Positions 60,468 to 64,000 of a DNA stretch of 64,000 bases are shown here, piece after piece (the first letter of the stretch is position 1; every line of letters begins with the position of its first letter). The stretch lies in contig NZ_JAACZO010000005.1 of NCBI RefSeq assembly GCF_010993975.1, positions 30,408 through 94,407 of the forward strand, given 5' to 3'. Both the position numbers and the translations under genes were made by a program. The notes below the pieces were generated by a model. It searched no databases, was not told the DNA's origin, and worked only from the letters and a program-made list of their open reading frames with translations. This DNA is from Halomonas faecis (GTDB taxonomy: Bacteria > Pseudomonadota > Gammaproteobacteria > Pseudomonadales > Halomonadaceae).

Positions 60468-62297
60468 ATGGACAAATTCAATGCCCGTTACGCGTATGAG
60501 TCGCTGATTCTCATGCAGTCCCATATTGAATTTGCCGGGCTGTGGACAAAAGGTGATCGCTTTCTTATTTCATGTCCTTCTTTGGATAAGAACCCATTAA
60601 CAAGTGATGGGAAGCCATTAAGGGATTGGTTTCACTACAGCTGCAGACCTGTTTGCTGCCCTGTAGAAATAGCGTCTGACGTACCGGAAGGATACGAGCA
60701 GATCAATGAGCGCAGTGAAAGTGAGCTGGCAAGATTATTTGGAGAGCCGCTTACACTCTCTGAGCTATATAGGGAGTTGTATATTACTCTGCCTAAATCA
60801 TTTCCACTTAGTGCAATTGAATCTGGTGCAGGGAAAGTCGTCGTTAGCGTAAACAGGCTGCTAACGCAAAACGAAGAAAATGAGATGAATATTGCCTTCG
60901 CAAATATCGGGATAGATTTCGACATCGAGGTTGTTGACCCTTCAGAACATTCAGAACCAAATAAAGATAAAGCATTAAAAGAATCTTCCGATAAATTGAC
61001 TCTTATCCTAAGTGAGCGCATAAAAGATAGAGTTCCTAATAGCGTTTTGTCTTCCTATGAAGAAGATGAGGAATTCTGGGTTGACAACCGAGTCAATGTA
61101 TTCTCATCGGATATCTACTCAAGGGAAGATGTGCTACAACCGTCTTTCTTGAAAACAACCTCCGCATGTTTTATTGACGCCACGGCTTTTCCTCCTAAGA
61201 ATATCAGAAACTACCTTCCCATATATCAACGCTTAGTCATTTCAATGCCTCTCGCAACTCACTTTGTTTCGGCATTGGAAGCTTTCAATGTGCATGAGAC
61301 AGAGCTTTTGGATTTGGTTGCACGTGGAAGAGTACAATTCATCCTTCCGCAATCAATCCAACGCTATAATCTGAACTTTATTGCCAAAGCCATAGAGATA
61401 GATCCTAACTCAGTATTGCTCTCACGTAGACTAGCTGCAGCGTCAGTAGCAGAAACAAGGGCAAGACTTCCATTTCTTTACCCTCCTTTCGGCGCATCCG
61501 CTAAACGAGATTTATTGAGGCTACTGGTAAGCGTTTCGGAGCCGAAAATTAAGCCGGTAGGGGAGGTCCTAGCTAGGAGTCTTGCTCAGGGCTGGGTTGG
61601 GATGGAGAGGAATATAAGCAACCGTGGTGGAATGGGTACTGCTAATAACGGTATCGGAACAATACTGGGTGAATTGATTCATACCATGTCTGGAAGGGAT
61701 TTACGACTTGAGTTGATCACTAGCTCAATGTCAGTAGAGTGGGCTGCCGCCGTTGGTGCAACTTACTGCCCTATAGAAAATGAAGGCTACTCTGATTTTA
61801 ATGCAGCAAATCTATGTGCAAGTCTATACTCCGGCGTTGAAAATGCTCCTCTTCTAAACCCAGTAAAATCACTCGAACCGTTTATGGAAGGGCTTCTAAC
61901 ACTTAACAATGATGCCCCTGTTTTGGAGGTAGATGATGTTTTTACGTCAAGTGACATTGATAGATTGGGCGGGTATTTGAGGGGAGTGACTGGTCTTGAA
62001 GACCCCAGTGAAGAAATTGCTGCTCTAAATGAGAGAATCAGAAGATTCGAGCACAATCAGGATAGAATTAATAGATTAGATATTCTCGGTCTAGGAGGTG
62101 TGGCGGTGGCTACAGCCATGACCGGCAATCCTTATGTTCCTTTCGGTTTATGGATTGCCCAATATATATTAAAAAATGCAGATCCTAGCAGGGATATTGG
62201 CGGTAAGGCCATTGATTGGATTAGAGCAATGAATACGAGGTCTTCAACTGATGCCGTTCTGGTTAGTCGGTTGCGATCAAAAATCCAAGACCTATGA
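60468..62297 (+). CDS. Cassette 3: large protein of unknown family
   Basis: A 609-residue protein without a domain I recognise. Residues 1-150 are mixed alpha/beta with a Cys cluster (C-R-P-V-C-C near residue 60). Residues 150-220 are acidic and polar. The central block (A-C-F-I-D-A-T-A-F near residue 230, then a helical section to about 420) looks like a folded core; a Gly/Asn-rich turn (N-R-G-G-M-G-T-A-N-N-G) sits near residue 390. Near residues 530-570 a polar helix leads to a hydrophobic stretch (L-G-L-G-G-V-A-V-A-T-A-M, then F-G-L-W-I-A-Q-Y-I-L) that might insert in a membrane. ATG at 60468 has AAGAAGG five bases upstream. AT-rich, like cassette 2. Very long for a cassette gene. Confidence 0.7.
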   Translation: MDKFNARYAYESLILMQSHIEFAGLWTKGDRFLISCPSLDKNPLTSDGKPLRDWFHYSCRPVCCPVEIASDVPEGYEQINERSESELARLFGEPLTLSELYRELYITLPKSFPLSAIESGAGKVVVSVNRLLTQNEENEMNIAFANIGIDFDIEVVDPSEHSEPNKDKALKESSDKLTLILSERIKDRVPNSVLSSYEEDEEFWVDNRVNVFSSDIYSREDVLQPSFLKTTSACFIDATAFPPKNIRNYLPIYQRLVISMPLATHFVSALEAFNVHETELLDLVARGRVQFILPQSIQRYNLNFIAKAIEIDPNSVLLSRRLAAASVAETRARLPFLYPPFGASAKRDLLRLLVSVSEPKIKPVGEVLARSLAQGWVGMERNISNRGGMGTANNGIGTILGELIHTMSGRDLRLELITSSMSVEWAAAVGATYCPIENEGYSDFNAANLCASLYSGVENAPLLNPVKSLEPFMEGLLTLNNDAPVLEVDDVFTSSDIDRLGGYLRGVTGLEDPSEEIAALNERIRRFEHNQDRINRLDILGLGGVAVATAMTGNPYVPFGLWIAQYILKNADPSRDIGGKAIDWIRAMNTRSSTDAVLVSRLRSKIQDL

Positions 62298-62315
62298 GTC
62301 TTGTAATTTTCTAAA

Positions 62316-62387
62316 TGCTAACAAGGCGCTGCTGCCGGACAATTTTTTCGCTGCGCTCTAAAATTGCCGCAGAGCGCGGCGTTAGAA
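62316..62387 (+). other. attC site 3 (72 bases)
   Basis: TGCTAAC (62316-62322) and GTTAGAA (62381-62387) bracket arms GCTGC-TGCCGG-A-CAATTTT and AAAATTG-CCGC-AGAGC. The overall plan, including an extra base in one arm, equals sites 1 and 2. Confidence 0.78.
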
Positions 62388-62396
62388 GGAGGGGGC

Positions 62397-62996
62397 ATGG
62401 CAGATTCCCGAAGCTTGGCTAGTCCACATTCGCTGATATGGCATTACTACGAATGCCTCAAGCGGCAAATACGACGAGTACCGACCGACGCATCTGATGC
62501 GGTGCAGAAACAGGAGCTCGCACTGGCGCTGTTCCTAGCGGTATCAGTGGTGGAGACGTTCATCAATGCATTCTTTCGTGTCGTGATAGAAGAAGACGAC
62601 TATCGCGTTCACCGAGAGCGCGTGCTGAAGGACATTGAGGGGCGGGCTTCGTTGGAGGCGAAGATAAAGGAATGGCCGAAAAAGGTGCTGGGTCAGAAGC
62701 TCAACCCGTCCACGCCAAACGTGAAGCGCTTCCTGGATCTGAAGGACCACAGAAATGCACTCATGCACTTTGTTTCCTCGCACGAAACGATTGAGCTAGC
62801 AGGACCTGTGTACATTCACGGCTTGGCCGATATGTCAGCCTTTGAAACGTTGTCGCTCGAAAGTGCGGTAGAGTACCCTGTGATAATTAGGAATTTCGCG
62901 TTCGAGATATTCGCTGCGCGAGGGATAGCGGAAGAGCGATTGCCGCATTCGTTTCACCGATGGTTTGGTGAGCCGCCTTCTAACCCTGCGTTCTAG
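62397..62996 (+). CDS. Cassette 4: predicted HEPN-domain protein
   Basis: A 199-residue, mainly helical protein. The motif R119-N-A-L-M-H124 in L-K-D-H-R-N-A-L-M-H-F fits the R-x4-H catalytic motif of HEPN ribonucleases, and an upstream helix with E-L-A-L-A-L-F-L-A-V-S-V-V-E-T-F-I-N would be the partner helix. HEPN proteins act as RNA-cleaving toxins or anti-phage effectors, often with an antitoxin; none is evident in this cassette. AAGGAGGGGG gives a strong ribosome site before ATG at 62397. The stop codon falls inside attC site 4. Confidence 0.65.
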   Translation: MADSRSLASPHSLIWHYYECLKRQIRRVPTDASDAVQKQELALALFLAVSVVETFINAFFRVVIEEDDYRVHRERVLKDIEGRASLEAKIKEWPKKVLGQKLNPSTPNVKRFLDLKDHRNALMHFVSSHETIELAGPVYIHGLADMSAFETLSLESAVEYPVIIRNFAFEIFAARGIAEERLPHSFHRWFGEPPSNPAF

Positions 62997-63046
62997 CCGA
63001 CATAGGGCCGCGACGCGGCCCTCGGTGGCTGAACGCAACGTTAATT
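62978..63046 (+). other. attC site 4 (69 bases) overlapping the gene end
   Basis: TTCTAAC (62978-62984) and GTTAATT (63040-63046) flank arms TGCGTTC-T-AGCC and GGCT-GAACGCA, complementary apart from one extrahelical T. An inner GGGCCGCG/CGCGGCCC hairpin completes the fold. The last codons of cassette 4 lie within it. Confidence 0.8.
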
Positions 63047-63067
63047 TCTAAAGACAGGGAGCAGTCC

Positions 63068-63442
63068 ATGCATCACGAAGATCTGAAACAAGTACGAGAA
63101 AACTGGTACTCGGCTTTTTTCGCAGGTGACGTTGAGCACCTTGCTCGGGTCCAGGCAGACGATTTTACGGTCACTACCGAGCGTGGTGTCCAATCCAAGA
63201 AATCCCAAATCGACGCGATCTCGTCAGCCAAACGTAATGGAAGTTGGTTTCCCCAAGGCGGGTACAAAAACGATACTGAGTTAACCATTCAGAATTTTGA
63301 TAGTAGCACCACAGTCACTGGTCAGGGGTACACCACTTCTGGTCAATCCCAAGGGCCGGTAGTCGCGTTCTCCGAAACCTGGGAGTGGGATGGTGCTGCT
63401 TGGCGGGTTGTCAGTCTGAGTTATAGCGCAGCCCGAAGCTAA
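63068..63442 (+). CDS. Cassette 5: SnoaL/NTF2-like small protein
   Basis: A 124-residue protein with the cone-shaped alpha/beta NTF2 fold pattern: an N-terminal helix with W-Y-S-A-F-F-A-G-D-V-E-H-L-A, then A-D-D-F-T-V-T-T-E-R-G, and C-terminal strands with F-S-E-T-W-E-W-D-G-A-A-W-R-V-V-S-L-S-Y. Such DUF4440/SnoaL proteins bind small ligands, acting as isomerases, hydrolases or steroid-like binders; the exact role is unknown. AGGGAGCAG precedes ATG. Cassette genes of this fold are common in integrons. Confidence 0.72.
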   Translation: MHHEDLKQVRENWYSAFFAGDVEHLARVQADDFTVTTERGVQSKKSQIDAISSAKRNGSWFPQGGYKNDTELTIQNFDSSTTVTGQGYTTSGQSQGPVVAFSETWEWDGAAWRVVSLSYSAARS

Positions 63443-63543
63443 AATTAACAAGTCGCAGCAGTACGCGGCCGATGGCCGCCGGACGCCCTTTCCATGGCCC
63501 CTTCGTCGCCATTCCAAGGTCGCCGCTGTGCTCAGCGTTGAGG
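63443..63543 (+). other. attC-like site 5 (about 101 bases), bordering an IS
   Basis: AATTAAC (63443-63449) and GTTGAGG (63537-63543) are near-matches to the inverse core and core. The stretch between is longer and GC-richer than the other sites, with CGGCC/GGCCG elements, and the stem is less perfect. The IS1182-type element begins immediately after. Confidence 0.6.
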
Positions 63544-64000
63544 CTGTAGCAAAACCCCATCCGCGCCCGGTAGGATGAGGAAAAGGCCACGGAGAGCCGC
63601 CGGTATGCCCAGGTTCAAGCCCTATGACTACGATCAGCACGCTCTGGTCGCCATCAACTACCTGGAACAGCTGCAGCCCGGCACGTTCGAGCACGCGGTG
63701 CATTACTTGATCGAACACAAGCTGGATCTATCGGTGTTCCACCCGAGGTACCGCAACGACGACACCGGTCGCTCTGCCTATGATCCGGCGATCCTGCTCA
63801 AGATCATCCTGTTCGCCTACTCCAAGGGCATCACCTCCAGTCGGGAGATACAGTGGTGCTGCGAGACCAATATCCTGTTCAAGGCGCTGTCCTGCGATAC
63901 CGTGCCGCACTTCACCACACTCGCCCGATTCGTCAGCGGTCACGCCGATGAGATCGAAGCCCTGTTCGAGCAGGTCCTGTTGGTCTGCCACGAGCAAGGT
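63544..64000 (+). mobile_element. IS1182-family insertion sequence, left part
   Basis: The transposase gene at 63605 and about 60 bases of upstream DNA beginning near 63544 form the left end of an insertion sequence that continues beyond the window. The terminal inverted repeat cannot be confirmed without the right end. The element directly abuts the last cassette core site. Confidence 0.7.
63605..64000 (+). CDS. IS1182-family transposase (N-terminal part)
   Basis: The first 132 codons of a DDE transposase: start M-P-R-F-K-P-Y-D-Y, then D-P-A-I-L-L-K-I-I-L-F-A-Y-S-K-G-I-T-S-S-R-E-I (DUF772 region near residue 58) and F-T-T-L-A-R-F-V-S near residue 105. These match the N-terminal domain of IS1182-type (IS4-like superfamily) transposases. 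The catalytic DDE residues would lie further right, outside the window, so intactness is unknown. Confidence 0.85.
   Translation, partial: MPRFKPYDYDQHALVAINYLEQLQPGTFEHAVHYLIEHKLDLSVFHPRYRNDDTGRSAYDPAILLKIILFAYSKGITSSREIQWCCETNILFKALSCDTVPHFTTLARFVSGHADEIEALFEQVLLVCHEQG

Larger units (their letters stand above)
58304..63543 (+). mobile_element. Integron gene-cassette array without integrase (CALIN)
   Basis: Five single-gene cassettes on the plus strand, each ending in an attC-like site with inverse core RYYYAAC and core GTTRRRY. Three of the five sites are exactly 72 bases. Core G^TT positions (58304, 59226, 60408, 62381, 63040, 63537) define the cassettes. The genes differ from each other and from the chromosome in base composition, as expected of captured cassettes. 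No intI lies in the window; the array may be the debris of an integron whose integrase was lost, or the far end of a larger array beyond the window. Confidence 0.82.

Noticed and set aside
60468..62297. PIN-like nuclease reading of the cassette 3 protein
   Set aside because: An Asp follows a hydrophobic strand near residue 233, but the further acidic residues of a PIN domain are not spaced as needed, so no nuclease claim is made.

Overview
The window looks like a chromosomal segment of a high-GC, respiring gammaproteobacterium, most likely a member of the Halomonadaceae (Halomonas-like). This is an inference from gene content: FabY-type ketosynthase, TmcA, CydABX with CydDC, a napEFDABC operon, TRAP and TTT transporters, and a beta-ketoadipate pathway with fused quiC and pcaDC. 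No rRNA or tRNA gene is visible to confirm the taxon. Nearly all of the first 58 kb is dense, intact coding sequence with short gaps, and codon use there is uniformly GC-rich.

Region by region. (1) 1-2000: a TRAP transporter (dctP, dctQ, partial dctM, minus strand) with a strong hairpin after dctP. (2) 2.3-15 kb: housekeeping and accessory genes: tmcA, pepD, a Dps protein, two unknown lipoproteins, a DUF1007/NicO metal-transport pair, a HIT protein, an entericidin, an I78-type inhibitor, a voltage-sensor-like membrane protein, a thioesterase, AtoE and a MATE exporter. (3) 15-22 kb: cydABX-cydDC behind a promoter with an FNR-like box centred at about -41.5. (4) 22-31 kb: ferredoxin, coaD, fabY, a candidate small RNA, a TrmB-like methyltransferase, an SMR exporter, dacB, dgkA and glnE. 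(5) 31-36 kb: napEFDABC and a HAD phosphatase.

(6) 36.5-57.9 kb is a hydroaromatic/aromatic catabolic island. A TTT transporter (tctCBA), quiC (3-dehydroshikimate dehydratase), a shikimate/quinate dehydrogenase and aroQ convert quinate- or shikimate-type substrates to protocatechuate. pcaHG, pcaB, pcaDC (fused), pcaIJ and pcaF take protocatechuate to succinyl-CoA and acetyl-CoA. Two IclR regulators and a LysR regulator (PcaQ type) lie inside the island. A GTTCG/CGAAC operator, with a third half-site 13 nt away in three of four copies, links tctCBA, quiC, pcaB and pcaIJ. A second operator type (GGAAC-N3-GTTCC) links quiC with an uncharacterised operon of a KstD-like flavoprotein, a sugar-isomerase-like protein and a DMT transporter. 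A PcaQ-type box lies before pcaHG.

(7) 58.3-63.5 kb is an integrase-less integron cassette array (CALIN). Five same-strand, mostly AT-richer single-gene cassettes are each followed by an attC-like site. They encode a TcmP/LCM-type methyltransferase, a Shedu-like (DUF4263) nuclease-fold protein, an unrecognised 611-codon protein, a HEPN-motif protein and an NTF2-like protein. An IS1182-family element abuts the last site and runs off the window. The two central cassettes plus the HEPN cassette are the best candidates for undescribed, possibly anti-phage, functions.
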